Positions 22,695 to 33,141 of a DNA stretch of 64,000 bases are shown one piece after another. The stretch spans positions 434,001-498,000 of the forward strand of contig NZ_JAKKSL010000001.1 in the NCBI RefSeq assembly GCF_022669015.1. Direction: 5' to 3'. Position 1 is the first letter of the stretch; each line of letters begins with the position of its first letter. The DNA is from Colwellia maritima. Its GTDB lineage: Bacteria; Pseudomonadota; Gammaproteobacteria; Enterobacterales; Alteromonadaceae. The notes beneath the pieces were generated by a model, which ran no database searches, was not told the DNA's origin, and saw nothing but the letters and a program-made list of their open reading frames with translations. The position numbers were made by a program, and so were the translations under genes.

Positions 22695-24206
22695 ATGACG
22701 GAATTAAACATGACAAATAGTACAGTTCGTTTTTTATTGAACAATGATGTTGTAACCCTAGAAAATATTGATCCGAATTTAACCGTTCTGCAATACCTTC
22801 GTGAAATCCAGTTTAATACTGGCTCTAAAGAAGGCTGTGCCTCTGGCGATTGCGGCGCTTGTACCGTGGTACTTGCAGAGTTGGACAGTGATAAAGGTGA
22901 GCAACTTAATTATAAATCAGTCAACGCTTGTATTACTTTTGTAGGTAATTTGCATGGTAAACAGTTGATTACGGTTGAGAACTTAAAAGACGGCGCTAAG
23001 TTGCATCATGCTCAACAAACCATTGTTGATAATCACGGTTCACAATGTGGCTTTTGTACACCGGGTTTTGTTATGTCGTCCTTTGCTTTACATAAACAGA
23101 CTAAAACGCCAACACGTGCACAGGTACTTGAAGCGTTAGCGGGAAATTTATGTCGGTGTACTGGCTATCGTTCCATTATTGAAGCGGCTATTACCTCAAG
23201 TGAGCACGCTGAAGCTGATTCGTTTGCTCGCCATTATCAAGAAACGGTTAGTGCACTTACTGAATTAAAAAAATTACCTACGCCAGTACTCTCAAATAAC
23301 GGCCATAACTTTATTGCGCCTAAAAATATTGACGAACTCGCTTATGAACTATTGAGTGAGCCTAACTCAACGTTACTAGCAGGCGGAACTGATTTAGCAC
23401 TGTCAGTTACGCAGAATTTAACTACTATAGATAAGCTTGTATATTTGGGTAATGTTGAAGAGCTGACGACTATTGAAGAAACCGAGTCTGAGATCATTAT
23501 TGGTTCAGCGCTACCGTACAGCAAGTTTATTGATACATTGCATCATTATTACCCTGATTTAGGTGAAATGATTGAGCGTATTGGCTCTAAGCAGGTGCGT
23601 AATACGGGTACTTTAGGTGGAAATATTGGTAATGCATCACCTATTGGTGATATGCCGCCGACACTGATTGCGCTTGGTGCAACGATGACTTTACATGCTA
23701 ATGGCGTAGAACGCACCATGCTAGTAGAAGACTACTTCGTTGATTATAAAAAAACCGTGCTACAGCCTTCAGAATTTATCAAGTCAGTGCAAATCCCTAA
23801 GCCTGTTGAAGGCCAAACCTTAAAACTATATAAAATATCTAAACGTATTGATGATGACATTTCAGCGGTATTAGCGGCGATATTTATTGAGCAGAAAGTC
23901 GGCGCTAATGACCAAGAAACTGGTCAAAAGGTTACCAATATTCGTATGGCTTTTGGTGGTATGGCAGCTATTCCTAGGCGAGCGCTAGTCGCAGAGGCTG
24001 TGTTGCAAGGGCAAATTCTTACGAAAGCACTTATCAGCCAAGCAAAAGAAGCACTCACGCGTGATTTTCAACCTATGTCGGATGTTCGTGCGTCGAGCAA
24101 ATACCGTATGACGGTTGCTCAAAACCTTATTGAAAAATGTTACTTAGAGCTTCAAAGCGCTAATGCAAGAAAAGTTATAGAAACACGAGTGGTAAATTAT
24201 GCGTAG
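22695..24206 (+). CDS. xdhA: Xanthine dehydrogenase small subunit (2Fe-2S and FAD)
   Basis: The electron-transfer subunit of xanthine dehydrogenase, which oxidises hypoxanthine and xanthine to urate with NAD. The N-terminal [2Fe-2S] ferredoxin domain has GSKEGCASGDCGACTVV (about residue 43), and the second cluster domain has HGSQCGFCTPG and NLCRCTGYRSI (110-160). The FAD-binding domain follows with LLAGGTDLAL and the flavin-contact segment RNTGTLGGNIGNASPIGD. The length of 503 residues is normal for the XdhA type with fused FAD domain. ATG 22695 and ATG 22710 are both possible starts. The 3' end overlaps xdhB by 8 bases. Confidence 0.95.
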   Translation: MTELNMTNSTVRFLLNNDVVTLENIDPNLTVLQYLREIQFNTGSKEGCASGDCGACTVVLAELDSDKGEQLNYKSVNACITFVGNLHGKQLITVENLKDGAKLHHAQQTIVDNHGSQCGFCTPGFVMSSFALHKQTKTPTRAQVLEALAGNLCRCTGYRSIIEAAITSSEHAEADSFARHYQETVSALTELKKLPTPVLSNNGHNFIAPKNIDELAYELLSEPNSTLLAGGTDLALSVTQNLTTIDKLVYLGNVEELTTIEETESEIIIGSALPYSKFIDTLHHYYPDLGEMIERIGSKQVRNTGTLGGNIGNASPIGDMPPTLIALGATMTLHANGVERTMLVEDYFVDYKKTVLQPSEFIKSVQIPKPVEGQTLKLYKISKRIDDDISAVLAAIFIEQKVGANDQETGQKVTNIRMAFGGMAAIPRRALVAEAVLQGQILTKALISQAKEALTRDFQPMSDVRASSKYRMTVAQNLIEKCYLELQSANARKVIETRVVNYA

Positions 24207-26582
24207 CTTAATAGAGATAAATAAGGTTAATGTAAAAACAACAAATAACAACAACGCAAGTATTGAAAACGAAAAAAACAATGTGGGTTTAGGTGGCGTT
24301 GGTCGCTCTAAAAAGCACGAAAGTGCCGACAAACAAGTTGCCGGTGAAGCACTTTATGTTGATGACCGTGCATCTTTACGTGGCGAATTACATGCTGCTG
24401 TCGGTCAATCAATACATGCGCACGCTAATATTGTTTCTATGGACTTGTCAGCTGTTAAAGCAGCTCAAGGTGTTATCGCCGTAATTACCGTGGAAGACGT
24501 GCCAGGACATACGGACATTGGTCCTGTGTTTCCTGGCGATCCTGTGCTTGCTATTGGTAAAGTAGAATATGTGGGTCAGCCAATATTTGCGGTTGCGGCA
24601 ACGAGTTTTGAACTAGCACGAAAAGCGGTTAAATTAGCTAAAGTTGAGTATCAAGAGCTTGAAGCAGTACTAACGGTTAAAGATGCATTAGCCAAAAAAA
24701 GTTTTGTTCGTCCGCCATTTACCATGAAGCGTGGTGATTCAGACACAGCCATTGCAGGCGCTGAACACCAGTTGTCAGGTAAAATTTTTGTGGGTGGGCA
24801 AGAGCACATGTACCTTGAAGGGCAAGTATCAACCGCTGAGCCAACCGAAGACGGTGGCATGAACATATATACTTCATCACAACACCCGAGCGAAGTGCAA
24901 AAGTGGTTGCTGAAGTATTAGATATTCCCTTAAATAAAGTGCTAGTAGATATGCGTCGTATGGGGGGAGGTTTTGGTGGTAAAGAAACGCAAGCTGCTCC
25001 TTGGGCATGTATTGCTGCTTTGCTTGCTAATGTAACTAAGCGCCCTGTTAAATTTAAATTAGCTCGTGTAGATGACATGGTTATGACAGGTAAACGTCAT
25101 CCCTTTGAGAACAATTATACGGTAGGCTTTGACAACAAGGGTCAAATTAAAGGGATCAATATTGAAGTGAATAGTAACTGTGGTTACTCACCCGATTTAT
25201 CTGATGCCGTTACCGACAGAGCGATGTTTCATTCTGATAACGCCTACTTTTTAGATCAAGCAACCGTTACGGGAAACCGTTGTAAACTTAATACTGTGTC
25301 ACATACTGCTTTTCGTGGTTTTGGTGGTCCTCAAGGGATGATGACGATTGAAATGGTGATGGATGATATCGCTCGCCACACTGGTAAAGACCCTTTAGCC
25401 ATTCGTAAAGCTAATTTATATGGAACAGATGAGCGTAATGAAACCCACTATCACCAAAAAATTGAGCATAACAATCTAGCTGAAATCATTGATACGTTAG
25501 AAGAAAGTTCTGACTATCAAAAACGTCGTAAAGCAATAACTGAGTTTAATAAAGGTAACGAAATTCTTAAAAAGGGTATTGCATTAACCCCCGTTAAGTT
25601 TGGTATTTCATTTACAGTGCAACATCTTAATCAAGCTGGGGCGCTTGTTCATGTGTATACCGATGGCACTATTCATTTAAGTCACGGTGGTAGTGAAATG
25701 GGCCAAGGGCTAAATACCAAAGTTGCCCAAATTGTTGCTGAAGAATTTCAAGTGAATGTTGATACGGTGGCTACTTCTTCATCACGTACTGACAAAGTAC
25801 CAAACTCCTCACCAACGGCAGCTTCTTCAGGAACAGACTTAAACGGTAAAGCAGCAGAAGCAGCAGCAAAAACCATTAAGCAGCGTTTAATTGATTTTGC
25901 TTGTGAGCAATATCAAGTTACTGCTGACCAAGTGAAGTTTGAAAACAGTAATGTGATTGTTGGTGATCAAATCTTTAGTTTTGCAGAGTTTTCGCAATTA
26001 GCCTACATGGGGCGTGTTTCATTATCGTCTACTGGTTTTTATAAAACCCCTAAAATACACTTTGACCGCGCAACAGGTAAAGGGCATCCATTCTTTTACT
26101 TTGCAACGGGTGCGGCAGTGTCTGAAGTGATTATTGATACCTTAACGGGTGAATATAAAACCCTACGTACCGATATTTTGCAAGATGTTGGTCATTCAAT
26201 TAACCCTGCTATTGATATAGGCCAAATTGAAGGGGCTTTTGTTCAAGGTATGGGATGGTTAACAACGGAAGAGTTAGTGTGGAATGAACAAGGGCGATTA
26301 CTGTCAAATAACCCTGCAACCTACAAAATACCGGCGATTAACGATGCGCCAGAAGATTTCCGCGTCGCTTTAGTGCCAGATGCAACTAATCGCGAACATA
26401 CGATATACAACTCAAAAGCCGTAGGTGAGCCACCCTTTATGTTGGGTATGTCTGTTTGGTCTGCGCTAAAAGATGCTATTTCAAGTGTTTCTGATTACAA
26501 ACAAAGTCCTATACTTGATACACCGGCAACACCAGAGCGAGTACTTTGGGCGGTTGAATCAATGAAAGCGGCTAATCAGTAA
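24199..26582 (+). CDS. xdhB: Xanthine dehydrogenase molybdopterin-binding subunit, one frameshift
   Basis: The catalytic subunit that binds the molybdenum cofactor and purine substrate. It begins with a short Asn-rich leader, then the family start GVGRSKKHESADKQVAGEALYVDD. Later motifs include GGQEHMYLEGQ, MRRMGGGFGGKETQ (cofactor binding), TAFRGFGGPQG and a C-terminal KAVGEPPFMLG with the catalytic glutamate. The frame breaks near 24902 in an A run (AAAA for AAAAA); the corrected reading is VQKVVAEVLDIP. The joined length is about 795 residues, as expected. It overlaps xdhA and is 10 bases from xdhC, so xdhABC form one transcription unit. Confidence 0.94.
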
Positions 26583-26592
26583 GGATCGCAAG

Positions 26593-27610
26593 ATGACACT
26601 TTATAATGATCATAATGTCGCAAAAGGTGATTGCGCCGAAGAACATGATGACGCGTTTAAATGGAACTGGAATCAAGCCAGTCTTAAACTAGGTCAGCGA
26701 GGACTGTCATATGTGTTGATTACTATTATCGGCGTAACAGGCTCTACACCACGTAATAGCGGCACTAAAATGGTGGTTAGCCAAAACAATACTTTTGATA
26801 CTATTGGTGGTGGTCACCTTGAACATAAAGCAATAAAGCAAGCTAAAAAACTGTTAGCAGAAAATAATGATTGCCAACTAATCGAACATTTTCAATTAGG
26901 CAGCCAGTTAGGACAATGTTGTGGTGGTAATGCTAGCATCTTGTTTGAATGTTTTGCGGCTAACACTATTCATATCGCGGTCTTTGGTGCCGGTCATGTT
27001 GGGCAAGCATTAATTCCGATGTTAGCCGGGTTACCTTGCCGTGTCACTTGGGTTGATAATCGTGAATCACAATTCCCGCCAAATACTGAGCGATACGCGA
27101 ATGTCACTAAACTTATTACCGACGATCCGGACCAGTGAAATATCGCACATGGCAAGTAACAGTCTTTATGTGGTAATGACCCATAATCACCAGTTAGATT
27201 TTGACATTAGCCTTGAAATACTCAAACGTGAAGACTTTCATTATTTAGGCTTAATTGCCTCAGACACCAAATGGCGACGCTTTCAACAACGTTATAAGCA
27301 CCGAGAAATAAGCCCGTCGTTAGTAAAGCGTATGAATTGCCCCATAGGACTTGAACAAGTGGTGGGTAAAATGCCGATGGAAGTTGCCATCAGTGTTGCA
27401 GGGAAAATTATAGAATCTTATCAGGCCTTATTACCCAGTGAACAGCCGACGAATGAGCAAGCAAGTAAAAACAAGGGTGTTGCTTGGAAAGAAATTAAAC
27501 AGCTGCTTTCACTACAAACCGCTCAGCTTCAAGCAGAGCCAATGTTCGAGCAAACATCTGAGCGGATAACTGAGCCTAAGACAAAAACTGAAATTGGAGC
27601 ATTAAAGTGA
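26593..27610 (+). CDS. xdhC: Xanthine dehydrogenase accessory protein XdhC, one frameshift
   Basis: XdhC binds sulfurated molybdenum cofactor and inserts it into XdhB. The N-terminal XdhC/CoxI domain shows [24 protein letters not shown] and LGQCCGG. The C-terminal Rossmann part shows [13 protein letters not shown], then [11 protein letters not shown] and [14 protein letters not shown]. The frame is lost near 27130, between the aspartate-rich DDPDQ segment and [17 protein letters not shown], and must be joined across the two frames. The joined protein is about 338 residues with an extended, Glu/Thr-rich C-terminus of no known role. Its stop overlaps the GTG start of the allantoinase gene (GTGA), implying coupled translation. 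Confidence 0.92.
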
Positions 27611-28959
27611 ATCATTTTGCATTAAAAAGTAAAAATGTCGTAATTAATGGTGAAATAAAATCTGCTTTAATCGAAGTTAAAGACGAGCTCATTTATGCTA
27701 TTCATGCATACGAACAAGCACTAGATTGTGAAATTAAAGACTTTGGTGACTACGTTATTATGCCAGGGCTAGTTGACTCGCATGTACATATAAACGAGCC
27801 AGGACGTACCGAATGGGAAGGTTTTAATACCGCAACACAAGCCGCTGCTCCGGTGGTATAACTGCTTTAGTCGATATGCCGCTTAATTGTATTCCGGTAA
27901 CTACTACCAAAGCGGCTTTTCAAGAAAAACTCGATTCGGTTGACGATAAATTATGGGTAGACTGCGGGTTTTGGGGCGGTGTTATTCCACAAAATATTGA
28001 TGACTTAGACGAGTTACTTAATCGGAGTGTTAGGCGTTAAATCATTTCTCATTGATTCAGGTATAGAAGAATTTCCTAACGTTGAAGCAAAAGATATTCG
28101 CGCGGCAATGCCTATATTAGCGAAACATGATGTGCCTTATTTAATTCATGCGGAATTAGACTGTGGTGGCTTTAATGAAGTTGTTATCAATGAAAAGTAC
28201 AATAGTTTCTTAGCGTCTCGTCCGAAAAAATGGGAAAACGATGCTATTTCGTTAATGGTCGAAATGGCACGTGAATCAAAAGCTAAAGGTGATAACTGTA
28301 AAGTGCATATTGTGCATTTATCTTCTGATGAAGCGTTAGCGACTATTGCACAAGCGAAGCAAGAAGGTTTACGTTTTACAGCCGAAACTTGCCCACACTA
28401 CTTAACCATAGCGTCTGAAAATATTCCTGACGGTAAAACTTTATTTAAATGTTGTCCGCCAATTCGCGATAACCAAAATCGCGAGCATTTATGGCAAGCA
28501 ATTACAGATGGTCGCCTAGATTTTATTGTGTCAGACCATTCGCCTTGTACGCCAGAGCTAAAACACATAGATACTGGCGATATTGAGAAAGCATGGGGCG
28601 GTATTTCTGCATTACAGTTTGGTTTGCCATTGATTTGGACAGAAGCAAAAGAACGTGGCTTTAGTTTGGTTGATATAACACGGTTGATGTCCAGAGAAAC
28701 GGCGAAATTTGCAGGGCTAGATCAAATTAAAGGGCAGATATCGCTTGGCTTTCATGCGGACTTTTTAGTGTTTGACCCAAATACTAGCTACGAAATCACC
28801 AATGCGATGATTAAACACCGCCACAATATTACTCCATATGCCGGTCGTATGGTTACGGGTCAAGTATTACATACGTTTGTGCGTGGTCATCATGTATATC
28901 AACAAGATCAATTTAATAATGTGCCGATAGGAAAACCGCTACTTAAAGGGCAGTTTTAA
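27607..28959 (+). CDS. allB: Allantoinase, two frameshifts
   Basis: A cyclic amidohydrolase that opens allantoin to allantoate. The metal-binding motif [22 protein letters not shown] is near residue 55. Further motifs are [17 protein letters not shown], the [13 protein letters not shown] segment, [26 protein letters not shown] and [15 protein letters not shown], which distinguish allantoinase from dihydroorotase. The start is GTG at 27607, overlapping the xdhC stop. The frame is broken near 27853 and near 28026; the intervening frame reads [13 protein letters not shown] and [18 protein letters not shown], so the gene is one unit of about 450 residues. The signature residues are all present in the joined reading. 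Confidence 0.92.
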
Positions 28960-29035
28960 TCAGGCTATTACAAACGTTAAGTTATGAATAAGAAAATATA
29001 TAAAAATAAGTATAAATAATTAGGATGAACAAATC

Positions 29036-30109
29036 ATGATGTTAGACATAGATACTCAACAACAGAATAAATTGAGTGGAGAGCCACTAGAATTAGAACG
29101 CAAACTAAAAACACACAGTGTGGATTTAGCCGAACGTCTTGGCGGCGAAACATTGTCTTGTAGTGATGACTTTTTTGCCGGCATGGAAAATTTAATTAAA
29201 CCAGGACGCGGTATTTTCATCGATGACAAATTTACCAACCGAGGTAAATGGATGGACGGTTGGGAGTCTCGTCGTAGTTATGGCCGAGATGATGGTCGTG
29301 ACTTTGATTGGTGTATTATTCGCTTAGGCATTAAAGGTGTTATTCGCGGTTTTGACATTGATACTAATTATTTCCGTGGTAATGCACCTGAAATGGTCTC
29401 TGTTGAAGCTTGTGTAAGTGACGTTGAACCTAATGAAAAAACTGTTTGGGAAACCGTCCTAGCGCAAACATTAGTTGAACCACATAGCCAAAATATTTTT
29501 GAAGTTAACAGTGCCGATACTCACAACAATAACAAATCTTATACTCATGTACGTTTAAATATGTTTCCTGATGGCGGTATTGCAAGACTTAGGGTTTATG
29601 GGGAAGCCGACGTAAATTGGAATGAATTTATTGACGGCGAACTAATTGACTTAGCCTTAATTAAAAACGGTGGTAAAGCGTTGTTAGTAAGTGACATGTT
29701 TTTTAGTGATAAAAACAATTTGATTTTACCAGGTCGAGGTAAAAATATGGGCGATGGTTGGGAAACTAAACGTCGTCGTGACCCAGGTCCAGATTGGTCT
29801 ATTGTTAAACTAGCATGCCAAGGTAGTATTGAAAAAGTCATTGTTGATACTTGTCATTTTAAAGGTAACTACCCTGACACTTTCACGCTAGAAGGCATGG
29901 TATCAAGTAACGATGACTTTAGTGATGGTCAACAAGAAGATCAATGGCAACCGATTATTGCGCGCACTAAATTATATGCTAACCGTGAACATTTATTTAT
30001 TAGTGAAATCCTTGCTAATAACAAACAACACTTTACTCATGTGCGTTTAAGTATTTTCCCTGACGGTGGTGTTTCTCGACTGCGTGTGTTTGGCAAACGA
30101 GCACAGTAA
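29036..30109 (+). CDS. alc: Allantoicase
   Basis: Hydrolyses allantoate to ureidoglycolate and urea. The protein has two homologous jelly-roll halves. The first has PGRGIFIDDKFTNRGKWMDGWESRRSYGRDDGRDFDWCIIRLG and the second has PGRGKNMGDGWETKRRRDPGPDWSIVKLA; each is followed by a FPDGG(I/V)xRLRV segment. This internal duplication is typical of allantoicases. The length of 357 residues is normal. The start is ATG 29036 or 29039. The gene lies 76 bases after the allantoinase and just before uraD. The family is common in fungi and animals and occurs in a subset of marine bacteria. Confidence 0.94.
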   Translation: MMLDIDTQQQNKLSGEPLELERKLKTHSVDLAERLGGETLSCSDDFFAGMENLIKPGRGIFIDDKFTNRGKWMDGWESRRSYGRDDGRDFDWCIIRLGIKGVIRGFDIDTNYFRGNAPEMVSVEACVSDVEPNEKTVWETVLAQTLVEPHSQNIFEVNSADTHNNNKSYTHVRLNMFPDGGIARLRVYGEADVNWNEFIDGELIDLALIKNGGKALLVSDMFFSDKNNLILPGRGKNMGDGWETKRRRDPGPDWSIVKLACQGSIEKVIVDTCHFKGNYPDTFTLEGMVSSNDDFSDGQQEDQWQPIIARTKLYANREHLFISEILANNKQHFTHVRLSIFPDGGVSRLRVFGKRAQ

Positions 30110-30120
30110 CAGGAGTGTGT

Positions 30121-30639
30121 ATGAGTTTAGAAAATTTAAAAGGCTTAAACAACTTAAATAAGGCTAGTGTAGAGCAAGCAACGCATCGTTTTATGCAATG
30201 TTGTACCTCAAATGGTTGGGTGAACGCTATGGTTGCCGCTCGGCCTTATGCCGACGAACGTAGCTTAAATGAGCATGCCGATGCTGCTTGGCAAGCGTTA
30301 GGCGAAGTTGATTATTTAGAAGCTTTTGAAGGACACCCGCAAATAGGTAATGTTGATACACTACGTGCTAAATATGCCAATACTAAAGCATTGGCTAGTG
30401 GTGAACAAAGCGCAGTAAACGAAGCCAGTGAACAAGTGTTACAAGCTTTAGCCCAAGGTAATGCTGACTACCTTAAAAAGTTTGGCTTTATTTTTATTGT
30501 TTGTGCAACCGGTAAAAGCGCGGCACAAATGTTAGCGCTGTTAGAGGCGCGTTTGCCGAATGATAAAGCAACCGAACTGGCTAATGCAGCAGAAGAACAA
30601 CGTAAGATATTTCACCTTAGATTAGAGAAATTACTATGA
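30121..30639 (+). CDS. uraD: OHCU decarboxylase
   Basis: 2-oxo-4-hydroxy-4-carboxy-5-ureidoimidazoline decarboxylase, the third step of the uricolytic route, giving (S)-allantoin. The catalytic His and Glu region reads EAFEGHPQIGN near residue 77, and the C-terminal half reads YLKKFGFIFIVCATGKSAAQML, both characteristic. I choose ATG 30121 over the in-frame GTG at 30115 because AGGAG (30111) sits 5 bases upstream. The length is 172 residues. The stop overlaps uraH (ATGA), so the two enzymes acting in sequence are translated together. Confidence 0.94.
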   Translation: MSLENLKGLNNLNKASVEQATHRFMQCCTSNGWVNAMVAARPYADERSLNEHADAAWQALGEVDYLEAFEGHPQIGNVDTLRAKYANTKALASGEQSAVNEASEQVLQALAQGNADYLKKFGFIFIVCATGKSAAQMLALLEARLPNDKATELANAAEEQRKIFHLRLEKLL

Positions 30640-30989
30640 GCCAAATAACTACTCATGTTTTAGACACCACTCGTGGCAAACCGACAAAAGGCTTACCGAT
30701 CACCTTATTTGCGCAAACGGGTGATAGTTGGCAGCAATTAGCCACAGGTATTACTAACACTGACGGTAGAGTTGCTGATTTGTTAGCTGATGATGTGGTA
30801 CTTGCTGCAGGGATTTATCGCATGCACTTTGCCACTAAGCCTTATTTTGCATCTAATAACGAAACGGGATTTTATCCATATGTAGATATTGTTTTCGAGC
30901 TCGATGATGTGTCGCATAACAGTGCTAGCCATTATCACATTCCTTTGTTACTAACGGCGTTTGGTTATTCAACTTATCGTGGTAGCTAA
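30636..30989 (+). CDS. uraH: 5-hydroxyisourate hydrolase (transthyretin-like)
   Basis: Hydrolyses 5-hydroxyisourate, the product of urate oxidation, to OHCU. The N-terminal signature ITTHVLDTTRGKPTKGLPI with the active-site histidine is present. The PYVDIVF and HYHIPLLLTAFGYSTYRGS segments are also present; the C-terminal YRGS tetrapeptide is the mark of true HIU hydrolases as opposed to transthyretins. The length of 117 residues is normal. It overlaps uraD by four bases. Confidence 0.96.
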   Translation: MSQITTHVLDTTRGKPTKGLPITLFAQTGDSWQQLATGITNTDGRVADLLADDVVLAAGIYRMHFATKPYFASNNETGFYPYVDIVFELDDVSHNSASHYHIPLLLTAFGYSTYRGS

Positions 30990-31052
30990 TACACGTGCTT
31001 AGACGAATATTATCAAGATAACTAATATCAAGATAACTAAATAGGAAAGATT

Positions 31053-31604
31053 ATGACGGATACGTTGCCATTTATTGCGCCAACAAAGCTAACGCCTAAA
31101 ACGCTAAGCCCAAAACCTCTGACACAAAGTGCATTTGCTGCTTTTGGTGATGTTATTGAGGCAAGTGACCAGGTAAAAAACTTTCCGATCAATAATGGCT
31201 ATACGCAGCGTTATCATGACTTAGCCAAAGTAGATGTTAATGAGGCCGATGCAGACAATAATATGGGTCATGCCATAATCAGTATTTTTCGCTCTACACC
31301 TTTAGCACAACCGATCGCTATAAAAATGATGGAACGCCATCCTCATGGTAGCCAAGCATTTATGCCGCTTGGCGATAATCTTTATTTGGTTGTTGTTGCT
31401 CCGGCAGGCGAGTTTGAACTCAATAAAATTGAAGTTTTTATCGCTAAGGCTAATCAAGGGGTTAATTACCATAAAGGCACTTGGCATCACTTTTGTTTAG
31501 CAATGGGCAGCGAAAGTGACTTTTTAGTGGTTGATAGAGGTGGCGCAGGCGACAACTGTGATGTGCTTGAATTAGATGGTTCATTGGTTATTGCAACGAC
31601 TTGA
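31053..31604 (+). CDS. allA: Ureidoglycolate lyase
   Basis: Splits ureidoglycolate into glyoxylate and urea, the last step of the pathway encoded here. It shows the AllA cupin signature: SAFAAFGDVIEA near the N-terminus, MERHPHGSQAFMPL (residues 90-103) and YHKGTWHHFCLAM. The length of 183 residues is slightly longer than E. coli AllA because of a proline/threonine-rich N-terminal extension (about 20 residues). AGGAAAG precedes the ATG. A glyoxylate-using gene is not in the window. Confidence 0.93.
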   Translation: MTDTLPFIAPTKLTPKTLSPKPLTQSAFAAFGDVIEASDQVKNFPINNGYTQRYHDLAKVDVNEADADNNMGHAIISIFRSTPLAQPIAIKMMERHPHGSQAFMPLGDNLYLVVVAPAGEFELNKIEVFIAKANQGVNYHKGTWHHFCLAMGSESDFLVVDRGGAGDNCDVLELDGSLVIATT

Positions 31605-31735
31605 AATTATTAAATTGTAAATAGCAAACATAACCGAACGCAAACAGATCAATGTGATTTGAAGATATCGCCAATATCTCGTTAATAAATAATTGAAAAT
31701 TGGCGAAATATGCAAGAATGAATATAGGTGAAAAA

Positions 31736-33052
31736 ATGTTAAAAGTATTTCGTGGAGAGTTACTGCACTTTTTAGCAGATCCTGCCAAAGTTTCTCTACA
31801 AGACAGCTATCAATATCTGGAAGATGGTTTGCTGATTATTAGAGACGGTATAGTAGAACAAGTAGGTGACGCTGTTGACTTATTACCCACATTAGATAAA
31901 GACATAGCGGTTACTCACTATGAAAATGGGCTAATTATGCCTGGCTTTATCGACACACATGTTCATTACCCTCAAACAGAAATGATCGCCTCGTATGGCG
32001 AACAACTACTTGAGTGGTTAGAAAATTATACCTTCCCCTTTGAACGCCAATTTTCTGATTTAGAGCACGGTAAGAATGTAGCTGAATTCTTTTTAACTCA
32101 ATTACTTGCTGCAGGTACTACCACTGCTTTAGTTTTTGGTACGGTTCATAAAGAATCAGTTGAAGCTTTTTTTACTATTGCGCAACAGAAAAAACTACGC
32201 ATGATTTGCGGTAAAGTGTTAATGGATCAAAATTGCCCTGATTATTTATCTGATACCGCTCAAAGCGGCTATGATGATAGCAAAGCACTTATTGAAAAAT
32301 GGCACAATACCGATCGTTTACAATATGCGATAACCCCACGTTTTGCACCAACCTGTTCAACAGAACAATTGAATAAAGCAGGGCAGCTACTGAGCGAAAA
32401 CCCGAGTGTATATTTACATACGCATTTAAGTGAAAACGAAGCCGAAATTGCTTGGGTAAAAGAGCTCTTTCCTGACAGCGAAGGTTACCTCGATGTATAT
32501 GATAAAAGTAAATTACTCGGTCGCCGTAGTATTTTTGCTCATGGTGTGCATTTGCATGACAGCGAATGTCAGCGTTTAGGTGAAACTAACTCAGCAGTAG
32601 CTTTTTGTCCAAGTTCTAATCTGTTTTTAGGCAGTGGCTTATTTAACCTTCAGCAAGCACAAAAATTTAATGTCAATGTTAGTTATGGTACCGATATTGG
32701 TGCGGGTACAACATTTTCGATGTTAAGTACGCTAAATGAAGCCTATAAAACGCAACAATTACGCTCAGCAAAACTTGACCCATTTCAGTCGTTTTATTTA
32801 GCCACATTAGGTGGTGCGGTTGCATTAGATTTAGAAGGCACTATAGGTAACTTCACTAAGGGCGCGGAAGCTGATTTTATTGTACTTGATTACCATGCAA
32901 CACCCTTGATAGCGAGGCGTATGCAACATTGTACTACCTTGTCTGAAAAGCTTTTCATTTTAAGCATGATAGGTGACGAACGTCATATTAAATCGACCTA
33001 TATCATGGGTGAAAAAGTCATGGGTGAAAAAGTCATGGGCGAAAAAGTATAA
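31736..33052 (+). CDS. guaD: Guanine deaminase with triplicated C-terminal MGEKV tail
   Basis: Converts guanine to xanthine, feeding the xanthine dehydrogenase. It is an amidohydrolase-superfamily protein with the zinc motif PGFIDTHVHYPQ, then GTTTALVFGTVH, HTHLSENEAEI and the metal-binding GTDIGAGTTFSML. I take ATG 31736 (MLKVFRGELLHF) because AGGTG lies 6 bases upstream and the family N-terminus aligns there. The length is about 438 residues. The last fifteen residues are three copies of MGEKV encoded by a 15-bp tandem repeat, a recent slippage product probably without effect on catalysis. Confidence 0.94.
   Translation: MLKVFRGELLHFLADPAKVSLQDSYQYLEDGLLIIRDGIVEQVGDAVDLLPTLDKDIAVTHYENGLIMPGFIDTHVHYPQTEMIASYGEQLLEWLENYTFPFERQFSDLEHGKNVAEFFLTQLLAAGTTTALVFGTVHKESVEAFFTIAQQKKLRMICGKVLMDQNCPDYLSDTAQSGYDDSKALIEKWHNTDRLQYAITPRFAPTCSTEQLNKAGQLLSENPSVYLHTHLSENEAEIAWVKELFPDSEGYLDVYDKSKLLGRRSIFAHGVHLHDSECQRLGETNSAVAFCPSSNLFLGSGLFNLQQAQKFNVNVSYGTDIGAGTTFSMLSTLNEAYKTQQLRSAKLDPFQSFYLATLGGAVALDLEGTIGNFTKGAEADFIVLDYHATPLIARRMQHCTTLSEKLFILSMIGDERHIKSTYIMGEKVMGEKVMGEKV
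33005..33049 (+). repeat. 15-bp tandem repeat, three copies, at the guaD 3' end
   Basis: Three head-to-tail copies of ATGGGTGAAAAAGTC (the third with C for T and a terminal A) encode MGEKV three times just before the stop. The period is a multiple of three, so copy-number change keeps the frame. Confidence 0.95.
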
Positions 33053-33141
33053 AAGCTAATAATAAAATTTGTATAAACACAAAAAACAAAAAGTTACGTT
33101 ATTTAACGTTTACGTAACTAAGCAAAAACTTAGGGAATATT

